Below, one piece after another: positions 22,904 to 34,559 of a stretch of DNA of 64,000 bases. Below the pieces are notes generated by a model. The model saw only the letters and a list, made by a program, of their open reading frames with translations, made no database searches and was not told the origin of the DNA. The number at the start of each line of letters is the position of its first letter. The first letter of the stretch is position 1. The position numbers were made by a program, and so were the translations under genes. The DNA is from Nilaparvata lugens (taxonomy: Eukaryota > Arthropoda > Insecta > Hemiptera > Delphacidae), in assembly GCF_014356525.2 (NCBI RefSeq), contig NC_052505.1:20191318-20255317 (forward strand), in the 5' to 3' direction.

Positions 22904-23769
22904 GGGTATTACAGGTTTAGGGGATGATATGGAGATTGGATACATTCTAGAGGCGGACATTGAGTACCGAATTGCATGATGAGCACAACGACTTCCCATT
23001 TCTTGCAGAGAACAAGAAAACTCTTGAATCTAATCATATATGACTCATGACAGCTCTAAGCAATCGCGAACATTATGTATGTCATTACCGCACCCTAAAA
23101 CAGGCAGTACAGCATGGATTGAAAATCATTAAAGTTCATCGAGGTGTGCGGTTTGAGCAGGAGGACTTCCTAGCACCCTACATCATGCTAAACACCAGAC
23201 TTCGACAGCAGTTGAAGAACAAGTTTGAAAAGAACTTTTTCAAACTCATGAACAATGCCATGTTTGTTAAAACAATGGAGAATGTGTGAAAAAGGATGAG
23301 TATGGAGCTAGTGAATGATGAGAAGCGATTGAAGAAACTGATTGCTCGACCAGTGTACAAGGACCGCATCATATTTGGAGAGAATATCTGTGCTGTTACA
23401 ATGCATAAAGAGAAAGTGGAGCTCAATAAGCCAATCTATATAGGGTTATCAGTGCTTGACATCAGCAAAACCCTCATGTACGAATTCCATTATAACATCA
23501 TGAAGCCCATCTACAAGGACCGTCTTCAACTCTTATATCAAGATACTGACAGCTTATTCTACATCGTGAAAACTGAGAACCTATGCAATGACATCATCAA
23601 CAACCAGCAGCTTAAAGATATATTTGACACTTCAGAGTACCCTGCAGACCACCCATGCTACTTGGATGCAAACAAAATGGTGCTTGGAAAGTTCAAAGAC
23701 GAATATGCCGGCCGAGTGCCACTTGAGTATGTAGGCCTACGATCAAAGCTATATGCCTGTAGGTGTTGT
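22904..23769 (+). pseudogene. polB: polB fragment, right copy
   Basis: Corresponds to about 4095-4970 of the left copy. It has a 5-base deletion near 22968, a TGA at 23041 and a TGA at 23287, then an open stretch from 23296. Motif C (YQDTDS, about 23546-23563) and the KLYAC segment remain. In motif B the Gly is Val (NNAMFVK). Similarity stops at about 23769, where the minisatellite begins. It is clearly non-functional. Confidence 0.85.
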
Positions 23770-24935
<1,166 letters not shown>

Positions 24936-24989
24936 CTAGGGGATGATGGTCTGGAGCTGTATGGTGGGGTGGGGTGGGGTGGGGATGGG

Positions 24990-25320
24990 GGAATGTGAAT
25001 GGGGGTCTAGGATCTACTTTGTGATTATACGGTTTTTAGGTTAGGATGAATTACAACCATGTGAATGGAGGTCTAGGATCTACTTTGTGATTATACGTTT
25101 TTGGGTTAGGATGGATTACAACCATGTGAATGGAGGTCTAGGATCTACTTTGTGATTATACGTTTTTTAGGTTAGGATGAATTACAGCCATGTGAATGGA
25201 GGTCTAGGATCTACTTTGTGATTATACGTTTTTCAGGTTAGGATGAATTACAACCATGTGAATGGAGGTCTAGGATCTACTTTGTGATTATACGTTTTTT
25301 AGGTTAGGATGGATTACTAC
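24990..25320 (-). repeat. 65-bp tandem array
   Basis: About five units contain GTCTAGGATCTACTTTGTGA and TTAGGTTAGGATG. A single equivalent lies in the left end (about 1262-1430), so the array expanded only on the right. Confidence 0.85.
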
Positions 25321-25555
25321 CACCAACTCAAAGAACCTAATTCATAATTAAACTCTTAACTTGTATGTATTGGAACCTAATTCATAATTACACTAGTCAT
25401 TTTTGAATATGTCATTTACTCTATGTATTGGAACCTAATTCATAATTATTAAACTTGTCATTTTCGAATTTAAGTCATTTTAGAATTTAATTGTCAGTCT
25501 CAAACCATTTACTTCAAAATTCTACTCTTTTGAACTTAATTGTTGAATCATGAAT

Positions 25556-25582
25556 ATAATATATATATATATATATATATAA
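25556..25582. repeat. (AT)n microsatellite
   Basis: About 12 AT units inside the right-end intron; not expanded in the left end. Confidence 0.9.
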
Positions 25583-25742
25583 CTATAAAATGCACTGGTA
25601 CTTACTCTTGATGTTGATAAAGATGAAAGTAATCCAAAACCAATATGCCGAAATCGCACACACACACGTACTGGTGGTACACACACATACTGACGGCACG
25701 ACTGCACTAGACACAATGTCCCACTCCTTGCAGAACAACTCC

Positions 25743-25749
25743 TTTTATA
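25743..25749 (-). promoter_or_regulatory. TATA box of the right inward promoter
   Basis: TATAAAA on the minus strand lies 138 bases before the splice donor, matching the left-end arrangement (135 bases). Confidence 0.6.
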
Positions 25750-25806
25750 CCCAGTTCAGGATCCGGAGGGAATTTTTTTTCCCTTTTTTCCCATTTATTC
25801 CCGATT

Positions 25807-25918
25807 TTATGTGTTTTTAATTTTTTTTTTTCAATTTTTTATTTTTTTTTTTAATTTTTTTTTTTTTTAATTTTTTTTTATTTTTTTATTTTTATGTTTA
25901 TTTTATTTTTATTTATTT
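25807..25918. repeat. T-rich low-complexity tract
   Basis: Mirror of 591-780. Positions 25918-26100, immediately outward, hold a 0.2-kb piece absent from the left end; part of it matches 6380-6450. Confidence 0.8.
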
Positions 25919-26107
25919 TCTCTTAGTTTGTGAGTAAAGCTATTTATGGTTTCCTGTTCTAGAAATTGCACTACTTCTTGACCGCATATCCTTTCCATCT
26001 AATAAAAATAGAAGCAGGATATATGTGGTGTAAATCATTTCCTGCAAACTCTCTTCTTAGTCCAGGTGTGAATTTGTTCTATTATGAAGTGTTTATTCCT
26101 TTCACTC

Positions 26108-26520
26108 CTAGATGACCTTGAGGTTAGGTTTGGTTGACCTAGATGACCTTGAGGGTAGGTTTGGTTGACCTGAATGACCTTGAGGTTAGGTTTAGTTGAC
26201 CTGGATAACCTTGAGGGTGGGTGTGGTTGACCTGGATGACCTTGAGGTAGGTGTGGTTGACCTGGATGACCTTGAGGTAGGTGTGGTTGACCTAGATGAC
26301 CTTGAGGTGGGTGTGGTTGACCTGGATGACCTTGAGGTGGGAGTGGTTGACCTGGATGACCTTGAGGTAGGTGTGGTTGACCTAGATGACCTTGAGGTGG
26401 GTGTGGTTGACCTAGATGACCTTGAGGTTAGGGGTGGTTGACCTGGATGACCTTGAGGTTAGGGTGGTTGACCTGGATGTCCTTGAGGTTGGGGTTGGTT
26501 GACCTGGATGACCTTGAGGT
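26108..26520 (-). repeat. 31-bp tandem array, right end
   Basis: About 13 units of the GACCTTGAGGTnaGGTGTGGTTGACCTGGAT type, the reverse complement of the left array. The plus frame shows VGVVDLDDLE repeats, which are an artefact of periodicity. Confidence 0.9.
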
Positions 26521-26551
26521 AAAGGGGGAGTCAACGAAAGTTGCTCCCTTT
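26521..26551. repeat. Right terminal hairpin
   Basis: AAAGGGGGAGTCAAC, a GAAA loop, then GTTGCTCCCTTT. It pairs with three bulged bases. Like the left hairpin, it starts and ends with an AAGGG/CCCTT pair outside the array. Confidence 0.5.
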
Positions 26552-26580
26552 ATACTACTTTTGCCCCTTTTTATACTACT

Positions 26581-27280
26581 GCAGTATTATCCCTTGTAAT
26601 ATTGTATCCAAAAGTTGCCAACAATAGTTGTCAACGAAAGTTGCCTACAAAAGTTACCAACGGAAGTTGCCAACAATAGTTGTCAACAAAAGCTGCCGAC
26701 AAAAGTTGGCAACGGAAGTTGCCAACAATAGTTGTCAACAAAAGCTGCCGACAAAAGTTTCCAACAAAAGTTGCCGACAAAAGTTGCCGACGAGAGTTGT
26801 CAACGAAAGTTGCCAATTGGAGTTGCCGACAAAAGTTGCCGACAACAGTTGTCAACGGGAGTTGCCAACAAGAAATGCCAAATTGATTATATATATATAT
26901 ATATATATATGGCAGTTGAACATGGAGTCAGCGAGTTCCGAGTTAGCCAATTCTAACGTCAGCACAGGTAGGGCTCCTACACCAATAAAAATTTGTTGAT
27001 TTCAGCTGATCTATATCAGCTAGTGTTTTTATTGTTGTAGGAGACCTACCTGTGGTGACGTCACCAGAATGCACTATGGCTTCGTGGTAGTGAATAAGAT
27101 CGAGTGGAATATGAATAATAAATGTGGATATGACAAAGCTTTTTCCCAGTAAATTAATTGATACCTCAACTGGGGTTTAGAAAACTCTATTTATCGGAGA
27201 GTTGAAGGAATTCATTCTACTATGTAGTGTGTGTATTTATTCGGGGTGACTGGAATTTGAAGTTTTGCTAACTTGTGTTA
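26581..27280 (+). repeat. Segment D copy 1, right half
   Basis: Starts GCAGTATTATCCC and follows 42069-42834 closely. It includes a degenerate array of AAAAGTTGCCAAC-type 13-mers (26611-26880), an (AT)n run (26889-26912) and a hairpin (26955-27064). The reading frames in the 13-mer array (CRQKLPT repeats) are low complexity and not taken as genes. Confidence 0.8.
26955..27064. repeat. Hairpin ending in a TGACGTCA palindrome
   Basis: Arms from ACGTCAGCACAGGTAGG through ACCAATAAAAA pair with the segment from TTTTTATTG to CCTACCTGTGGTGACGT. A second copy is at 42459-42560. A TGACGTCA (CRE-like) octamer lies at the right edge. Confidence 0.7.
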
Positions 27281-27820
27281 TAATCTTCAGTTCTTTGATG
27301 TTGACTGTTTGTACATAAATTTCCTGAAAAAACTTGTTATTGGTGAATTTCTCTATCACCGTTCTCTCGCAATTTTGGATTAAAAGTTTTAAATGGCCGC
27401 CATTTTGAAGTATCGAGTTGGACAAAGTTGAATATTCTTACTACAGTTCATCTCTCTTATTTGAACATACCTACCGATTTTTATACCGATCGGTTGGAAA
27501 ACTTTGAAGACAAAAATCATTTTGTAAAAAAAAAACAAAATGGCGAATATCTCGTAAACGAAACGTTTCAGGAATAAAAATAATTCCACAATTTCTCTTT
27601 GTTTTGACCCATAGAACCTATTCCCGAACTCTGGCACTTTGATTTTCGGACACTGTATAATTGATTGATCATTTCAAACATGAATGATGGGGGCAATTCA
27701 GTATATTGGCCGAGTAATCCAGCATTAAGACCTTGTATCACATTATTGACAATTTCAAAGGATTAGCTGAACAAACATGATGGAAAGTTGAAAGTTTTTG
27801 AACGATTTTCAATTTTCAGA
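27281..27820. other. No gene seen
   Basis: AT-rich unique-looking sequence with short fragments of no recognisable coding content. Confidence 0.5.
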
Positions 27821-28163
27821 AGGGTCCCATACACTTGGGAACTTGGATCGGCGAACTTGTTCCCCAGTGTATGTTGAAAGTTGGCGAACCGCGAACTAAA
27901 TTCGTGACAAACTTGGTCTTCAATCTAGATTGAAAACTTTGTTCGGTTCGTTCACCAGGGTGTTACATTCTATCTATATATATTCAATATCTTTTCTTTC
28001 TACAGCAGCTGCAAACTCTAAAACGCTCATCTCTAGACCACGAAAGACACTGAAGTAACAACGGTTGTTCGCTTTCCCCACTACAGTGTGTGGGCAAATC
28101 CTACACAAACTTGGTTCCCCGAACCAAGTTGGCCGATCCAAATTCCCTAGTGTATGGGGCACT
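27821..28163. mobile_element. MITE with ~40-bp inverted ends
   Basis: The left end, CCCATACACTTGGGAACTTG followed by GATCGGCGAACTTG, is matched in inverse by 28113-28160. Internal sequence (27860-28110) has no ORF of note. A target duplication is not clear, so the superfamily is open. Confidence 0.65.
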
Positions 28164-29028
28164 TTAAGATATTCTCATGGCTACAATTATAGTGTAATCT
28201 TATGTAAAATTTGAGGAGGAATCCAATGAAACTGGTTTCAATTTTGTCAATTCTGTAGTTTTTGGTATATTGCAAAAAATGTGCAATTAAAAAATTTAGA
28301 AAAAATTGATAACACATTTTAGAACATACGGTAGTAACCTTTGTAATATAATAGAATATAATAATATAACATAGGAACATAACCTATTTTTTTCGGACAT
28401 GTTATTATTCATCAAAATTTGGGAACTGAATAGATTTGGGCTGAGCCTGTTCTTTCCGGATCATATTCATATGATTTGTAAATGTATGAACAAATAAATA
28501 AATAGGTAATAGTATTATCGTGACACAAAACAATACTAGAGCACTGTTGTACACATTAAATCACCACTTACGGTATGTTCTCTATATACATAACTTATGT
28601 TATTATCTTATGATAGCCACACGCACTTTTCACAGCCGATGTTATTTTGATGTGCGTGACTTAATGATCGCTCTAGGTAGAATAGTAGTCTATTATTAAT
28701 AAAAGTAGGCCCTATTATTAAACAGTATATTGGATGAAGAAACATGATACCCGCAAGGGAATTTTTGTGCGTAGGTATGAGTTGCTAAAAGATCAACTAC
28801 AATAATCTACAAAGCTGAAATACAAATGAATAATAATATGAACAAATCATAGAAAAGATGGAGATGGAATAAAAGAGTGAGGAGATGAAGAGAAGAGAGA
28901 CGTCGCTCTGCTTCAAGGGGATGCCGTGTCGATAGGAAATTTGACCTCAATCATATTTTCACATATCGAAATATTCACTACATAATATATCATTGAAGCC
29001 CATTGGAGTACTAGACTCAACCACTTTA
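28164..29028. other. No gene seen
   Basis: AT-rich. Around 28480 an AAATAAATAAATA run after GTATGAAC looks like an old LINE 3' tail. Nothing else is supported. Confidence 0.45.
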
Positions 29029-29085
29029 GCTACCATCGATATAAATACTACATAGTATTAGTAGTATTTATCTCGATGTTAGCTA
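29029..29085. repeat. 57-base near-perfect hairpin
   Basis: AGCTACCATCGATATAAATA pairs with TATTTATCTCGATGTTAGCT around a short loop. Size is compatible with a small RNA precursor or a MITE remnant. Confidence 0.65.
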
Positions 29086-29816
29086 CTCAGAAACGATTAG
29101 TAAAACATGAAATCGACAAGTACAAAAAAAGAGTAATGTCAACACACTTTAGTTGAGCTTTAAAAAACAAATTAAGAGGAAAAGGCAGTAAAAAGCATCG
29201 TGAGAAATTTAAAGGTAAGGTAACATCAAGAGTTGAAGTTGAATGCTTCAAATCAGTTTTGAAGCATATATATATGGTATGATCTGAAAATAGGTAACTG
29301 GAATCCAATTTAAATAAATTTAGACCAGAATTTGAAATAAATTAAAAGGGATTCTCAACGATAATATGATTTCTAAGGCCACGTTTACACCACAATTATG
29401 AAAAAATGTTCTTCACAAATAGTTATCTACGAAAAAGTTGTCTATTTTCCTTCAAGTTAAATGTAGCCGTGCTTTTAAAAGAATTGGGAACAAATTACCA
29501 ATTTTGTTGAAAACTCTAGTGTAAACTTGGATTCAAGATACGAAAAAGGTGGAGATGAATGATGTTAAAAGAATGAAAATGATTGAGTTAAGAGAAATGA
29601 TGATAATGGAGTAGAATAAAGAAGGATGAGGAGAAGAAAATAATCATGAAAATGAAATGATGCAACTTACTGAAACGATGTCCAACAGTATACGGTACCC
29701 AACAATGTCCAACGCAGTCTAGCTCACAGACAAGACTAGCTCACAGACAAGGCAAAATGGCCAAGTGTCGTGAACTCATCCAAGTCTTTTAAACCAAAAT
29801 GCTTTGAGCAGTTGGA
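29086..29816. other. No gene seen
   Basis: AT-rich. A short direct repeat AGCTCACAGACAAG occurs twice near 29710-29750. Confidence 0.45.
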
Positions 29817-30005
29817 TACGTGTAGTGTTTCTATTTGGATATGTGTTCTGTTTCTATTTGTTTACGTGTAGTGTTTCTATTTGGATACGTGTTATGTTAC
29901 TATTTGTTTACGTGTAGTGTTTCTATTTGGCTACGTGTTCTGTTTCTATTTGTTTACGTGTCGTGGCACTATTTGGCCACGTGTCGTGTCACTGATCACC
30001 ACGTG
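29817..30005 (+). repeat. ~46-bp tandem array
   Basis: Alternating 23-base halves of the TACGTGTAGTGTTTCTATTT and TACGTGTTCTGTTTCTATTT type, about four full periods with decay toward the right end. Confidence 0.8.
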
Positions 30006-30220
30006 TCTTGAACGACGTTCTCCAGATTATTTGTGGGAATACAAAAATTCAATAATAATACGTTTTTCAACTATCAACTACATGGACAATAATTATTTGT
30101 GGTGTTTGGGGTTGCTTTTGAACACAAAATAAATGACCTTGCCTTGTCTGTATATATATATTATAATTCAATCTCTGTAAAGAAAAATCTGTCTAATTCT
30201 CCTAAAAATATTTCTATACA

Positions 30221-30448
30221 TTCACATTACACTAGACATAGGGATGATATAACTAGACCTACAGTTAATTGACTAAAACTCTAAAAAGTCGAAAGTAGCT
30301 ACCTACAAATTCGCATGTTAAATTTACTACCAGATATTGTTAAACAGCTACCATTGAAAACGTTTTGTATTGCTGCTGATAAATGACTCGAGTCTGAAGC
30401 TTTCTATTCTGTTAATGAGTACCTGGAATATTTCAATATATATGTGTG
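30221..30448 (+). pseudogene. LINE reverse transcriptase tail, decayed
   Basis: A plus frame ends LPDIVKQLPLKTF, then CIAADK, a stop, and LESEAFYSVNEYLEYF. This matches the usual last 60 residues of many LINE ORF2 proteins (KLPxxIKxxP...F...Y/FxxxEY/FL). HYTRHRDDI upstream is the usual YNTRxxxDI motif. Several stops are present. Confidence 0.5.
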
Positions 30449-30548
30449 AATTTTTTCGTTTCTATAGTCTAACTTGTGATATTTTACTACAATATTTCAA
30501 TGTGTATTTGTAAATTTGTTCGTTTTTATAGTCCAACTTGTGATATCT
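30427..30548 (+). repeat. 60-bp direct duplication
   Basis: Two adjacent copies contain ATATTTCAATnTnTATnTGT and CTTGTGATATnTTAC. The first overlaps the LINE stop region. Confidence 0.75.
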
Positions 30549-31159
30549 TACTTATTATTGACGAAGCCTATTGCTTACATTTTTGTAATGTTGTTTTATG
30601 GCCAGTAAGATTCTTGATTCTTGTATTTCTTGTAGATGTGTGTTTGGTGGGTCGATATTGTTGATGCCCAATTCACAATAATTATTATCCAATAATAATT
30701 CAATTTTTTTCAGATATCCGAAACCGTTATCAAGGAAAAAAGTGTTTAAAGTTTCGCTCAGATTCAATTTAATGGGTTTAAGAAAGAAAAACTGCTAATT
30801 ACAGGTAATGTTCAAAATTCACAGGAATCTTCAACCAGGAAGATTGCAGACCTGCCGGAAGATCTGTTGTCACATTGAGTGAATAAATTCTTTTATTGTG
30901 GAAATTTGAATGCTAGTCGTTCTCTTTGATTCAAAAAAGTAATTTATGAGAGTTAATGAGAAGAAATTTCTCTACAATAGCAGAAAGTTCTGCATTTCAT
31001 AACCTCAATATTCTACGAATGATGATGATATTCAACTTTACTTATTAATGATAGAAAAACATTGGAAATGAATGGATTATATTCTAAATCTTCAATGTTT
31101 TTCAACATCCTCTGAAATAATAATAGATTTGAGCAACATAAAAACTTGTAGCTGTTGAA
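30549..31159. other. No gene seen
   Basis: AT-rich sequence without supported features. Confidence 0.45.
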
Positions 31160-31298
31160 AATTCTACAAATTATAATTATGATCGTGGAACACTTCTCTT
31201 AGCTTCGTAAATTTTTCAAATCATTCAATGAACTTGATAAGCTCATTAATATGTAACCTTAAATTTCGGAAATGTACAATCTCAAATGCCACGTTCAT

Positions 31299-31424
31299 TC
31301 CCACAATATCTATTTCTCATAGTGAATTATATGTTGTATGAACGTGGCTAGACGGATATGGCGAGCGAAGCGAGCCTGACAGCTAGTACAACATATAATT
31401 CACTATGAGAAATAGATATTGTGG
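31299..31424. repeat. Perfect-arm hairpin within the left Penelope arm
   Basis: Arms about 31308-31346 and 31384-31422 are near-exact inverse complements of about 38 bases (CACAATATCTATTTCTCATA...). The loop contains GGCGAGCGAAGCGAGCC, itself a small inverted repeat. Confidence 0.8.
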
Positions 31425-31594
31425 GAACAAGCACAAACATCTACTTAACATGATTTTGATGAGAATCCAATTACAAATGTCTACTCAAGTCATGAGTATA
31501 ATGATGTTTAAATGATTGAACAATATTACAATAACTAGGAATCTTAAAAAAAGATTCAAGACGTTTTCAACCTTTGCTAAATGTTATATAGATA

Positions 31595-31728
31595 TTACTT
31601 TCCTTGTCCTATTAACATAGGTAAGGAAAGTATTGCTTTCCGAAAAAAATTAAGGTACCCAAATTTCTAAATTTATATACGTTTCAAGGTCCCCTGAGTC
31701 CAAAAAAACTGGTTTTTGGGTATTGGTC

Positions 31729-31776
<48 letters not shown>

Positions 31777-32433
31777 AGTGTATGTGCGTCTGTGTACACG
31801 ATATCTCATCTCCCAATTAACGGAATGACTTGAAATTTGGAACTTAAGGTCCTTTCACTATAAGGATCCGTCACGAACAATTTCGATCAAATGCAATTCA
31901 AGATAGCGGCTAAAATGGCGAAAATGTTTCAAAAACAGGGTTTTTCGTGATTTTTTCGGAAACGGCTCCAACGATTTTGATCATAAATTCATACCTAAAA
32001 AAGTCATCGATAAGCTCTATCAACTGCCACAAGTCCCATATCTGTGAAAATTTCAGGAGCTCCGCCCCATCAATGCAGATAGATTTCCAATTATCAGGCT
32101 TCAGATACAATTGAAACAAAGAAAATCAAGTGGAGTTGATTGAGCATGAAAATCTCTACAATTAATGTTCAGTAACATTTTCACCTAAAATTGAAAATAA
32201 GCTTTAAATTCGAGAAAATGTGATTATTCAATTGCAAATTATTGTTGATTCTATTAAATCATCCACTATGAAGAGATAGCAGACCTCATGTGTGTCTCCA
32301 GCGTTATTGCCCTGTCACCAGCTGGCTCAAATATTTGAATAGTAGACTTGAGATGCGCGGGAACACTAGCATCAGTGATCAATTTTCATAACGGCAAGGA
32401 AAGTTGTGTGAGTGAGCCACACCAGATTTTTTT
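31595..32433 (+). repeat. Dispersed repeat family B, copy 1
   Basis: Starts ACTTTCCTTGTCCTATTAAC followed by a GGTAAGGAAAG complement, contains (GT)n at about 31734-31773, and ends GGAAAGTTGTGTGAGTGAGC and CACACCAGATTTTT. The facing Penelope arm (35592-35602) lacks it, so the insertion limits are visible. It is non-coding and its class is unknown. Confidence 0.7.
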
Positions 32434-32609
32434 ATTTGCTTTCGTAGACTTGCAATGAATTTGCAAAATCATCAAATTTGTTAATATGATAAACTGTGTT
32501 GAACATAAACCCGATTTGGAATATCAGCGCAGTCAATAAAGGTTTTTTCGATCAGAAAATTAAATAAAAGCTGAATCTCTCACCATTGATAGAACCCTGC
32601 CAGAGGGTC

Positions 32610-32933
32610 ATTCTCCCAAAAGTCCAAGCTCAAAGTCAAAGCTCAAGAGCTCAACACGATCAAATTCATTGCCCAACAAAATGGATACTCATCCACTCTA
32701 GTCGACAACCTACTCCACAAAATAAGAACAAAATCATCAACAAAGAATAATATGGAAAATGACCAAAAATTCATCACACTCACATACTACAACAAAAATC
32801 ACAGAAAGGAGCATAATCTTTTAAGAAACTCAAAAAATACAGAATCGCCTTTAAAACAACAAATTCACTGAGAAAACATTTTCAAAATTACCAAACAAAC
32901 AAACAGAGATTTGAACAACCAGGCATCTACAAA
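32610..32933 (+). pseudogene. Penelope-like ORF, part upstream of the endonuclease
   Basis: Broken frames read NTIKFIAQQNGYSS, LTYYNKNHRK and IAFKTTNSLRKHF, the usual linker between RT and endonuclease in Penelope-like proteins. At least one frameshift separates it from the next block. Confidence 0.55.
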
Positions 32934-33290
32934 TTGAAATGTAATGATTATAGTAAACTGTATATCGGACAGACTGGACGTGACTTTCAGACAAGATATA
33001 AAGAGCACATCAGAGCCATTAATAAACCACATAGCCACTCAAATTTTGCTGACCATATTATATCAACAGGCCACACATACACCGAAATCGCCACCAATCT
33101 TGAAATCCTCCATATCTCACAAAAAAGCAGAAAACTCAATGTATTGGAACAATATGAAATCTACAACCACACAAAACAATTTCCCAACAGTCTCCTAAAT
33201 GATAATGTAAATTTCTCTTCCCACACACTCTTTGACAAAATAGCCCACAGTTCAAAATTACCGCCTGTGTTAACAAATAATGGAAGATGA
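32934..33290 (+). CDS. GIY-YIG endonuclease domain of a Penelope-like element
   Basis: This 118-residue frame has KCNDYSKLYIGQTGRDF with the YIG core and the catalytic Arg of TRYKEH, then FADHIISTGH and LNVLEQYEIY. These are the conserved parts of the endonuclease at the carboxyl end of EN-positive Penelope-like elements, which nicks DNA for target-primed reverse transcription. The listed ATG is internal; the real protein began upstream with an RT. A short hairpin (GGAAGATGAT, inverse 33294-33303) abuts the stop. As an isolated domain it is probably not functional. Confidence 0.75.
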   Translation: MKCNDYSKLYIGQTGRDFQTRYKEHIRAINKPHSHSNFADHIISTGHTYTEIATNLEILHISQKSRKLNVLEQYEIYNHTKQFPNSLLNDNVNFSSHTLFDKIAHSSKLPPVLTNNGR

Positions 33291-33474
33291 TGAATCATCT
33301 TCCAATTCATCTTATACGGAAGGCTACTTTGAACTTGGTTCATGATTATTTACGAATTTTCCATTTCTAATGGACCGTACATCTGGTTTTCAATATTGAA
33401 TATTCGATATTTTCTATCCTACTGATCAACTTTTGATTACGAGGGTAGAATCACAGAATACAGCATAATGTGGT

Positions 33475-33562
33475 AGAATGTATTGTATTGTATTTTGTAT
33501 TTAGTATTTAAAGTATTCTTTTTGTATTAATGTATTGTATTGAATATTGTATTCTGTGTTAG
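33475..33562. repeat. TGTATTG-rich low-complexity tract
   Basis: Irregular repeats of GTATTGTATT after the Penelope frame. The next stretch, 33563-34559, shows no supported gene. Confidence 0.6.
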
Positions 33563-34559
33563 AATATAAAACACTTTTATGTTTTTCTACTTTTTATGCA
33601 TGCTTACACTTCCTTAATTTGTATGATTACATGGCTTCCATCTTTAGAATCTACTGAATCCATATTGGACTGTTTAGATATGTAGATTCATCTAGTAAGA
33701 ACGGAAGATGAGCTACTTTACAGAGAGAATCATAGAAAGTTTCAACACAACAAGCCCAATGTATAATTTTTTGATGCCGCAGCTTTCATATATATTTGCC
33801 TCAACTGTAGGTCTATTATCAACCTGGATGGAGAATATTAACTGTGGAAAACAACAAACACTGCACGCTATGATTTTTCAGGAAATTGCCACTGTTGACT
33901 CTATTGTAATCCAATATTTATCTCAGTTTTTGACATTCATAACTTATGATGAATTATTGCATAGAATTATGATCATACACATTATATAGGCTATATTTAT
34001 TATATCATGTAATAGTATGAAAATTTTATCGGTTGCAAACAATATCTTTGTCTGTCATAGAATGCATGATTAAGCACATATATTATAACAACAAAATGAT
34101 GAGTTAATTATCACATTTCATTCAAAACATAGACTGCAATATGATCACCGTATTGTAATAGTGGCATTAAAATAAATCATTTCACGTAGAAAAATATTGA
34201 TTTTCTGAACTGGCATTGAAAGCTGAATAAATTGCTGTAATCAACTTGGTTGAGTCTCAAACATTTTAATATTTAGAATTTAGAGAACTAAGAAGTGTAA
34301 ATTTAGTCAAAACAATAGACAAAATTGATAGTTTTATTTATTTTTTATTTTTTTAAATTTATTTATCCATTTTTTTCACAAAGAAGCACTGATTGGGAGA
34401 GAAAAACTAAGGATAATCCTTGTACTATTTCTTTCCCAAATTTAGATAGCATTTTTAAAGACCAAAATAGGGTTATGATTTCACTTTACTAGAATTTAGT
34501 CCTTTGTTTAGTTTCGAGCGCAATAGTATAAACGAGATGCATCTTAGAAAGCAGTACTA

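Noticed and set aside
26196..26441. VGVVDLDDLE repeat frame
   Set aside because: Translation of the 31-bp array, not conserved in the left-end copy.
26628..26999. Lys/Cys/Gln repeat frames (and the same at 42030-42499)
   Set aside because: Low-complexity 13-mer array open in three frames; no motif.
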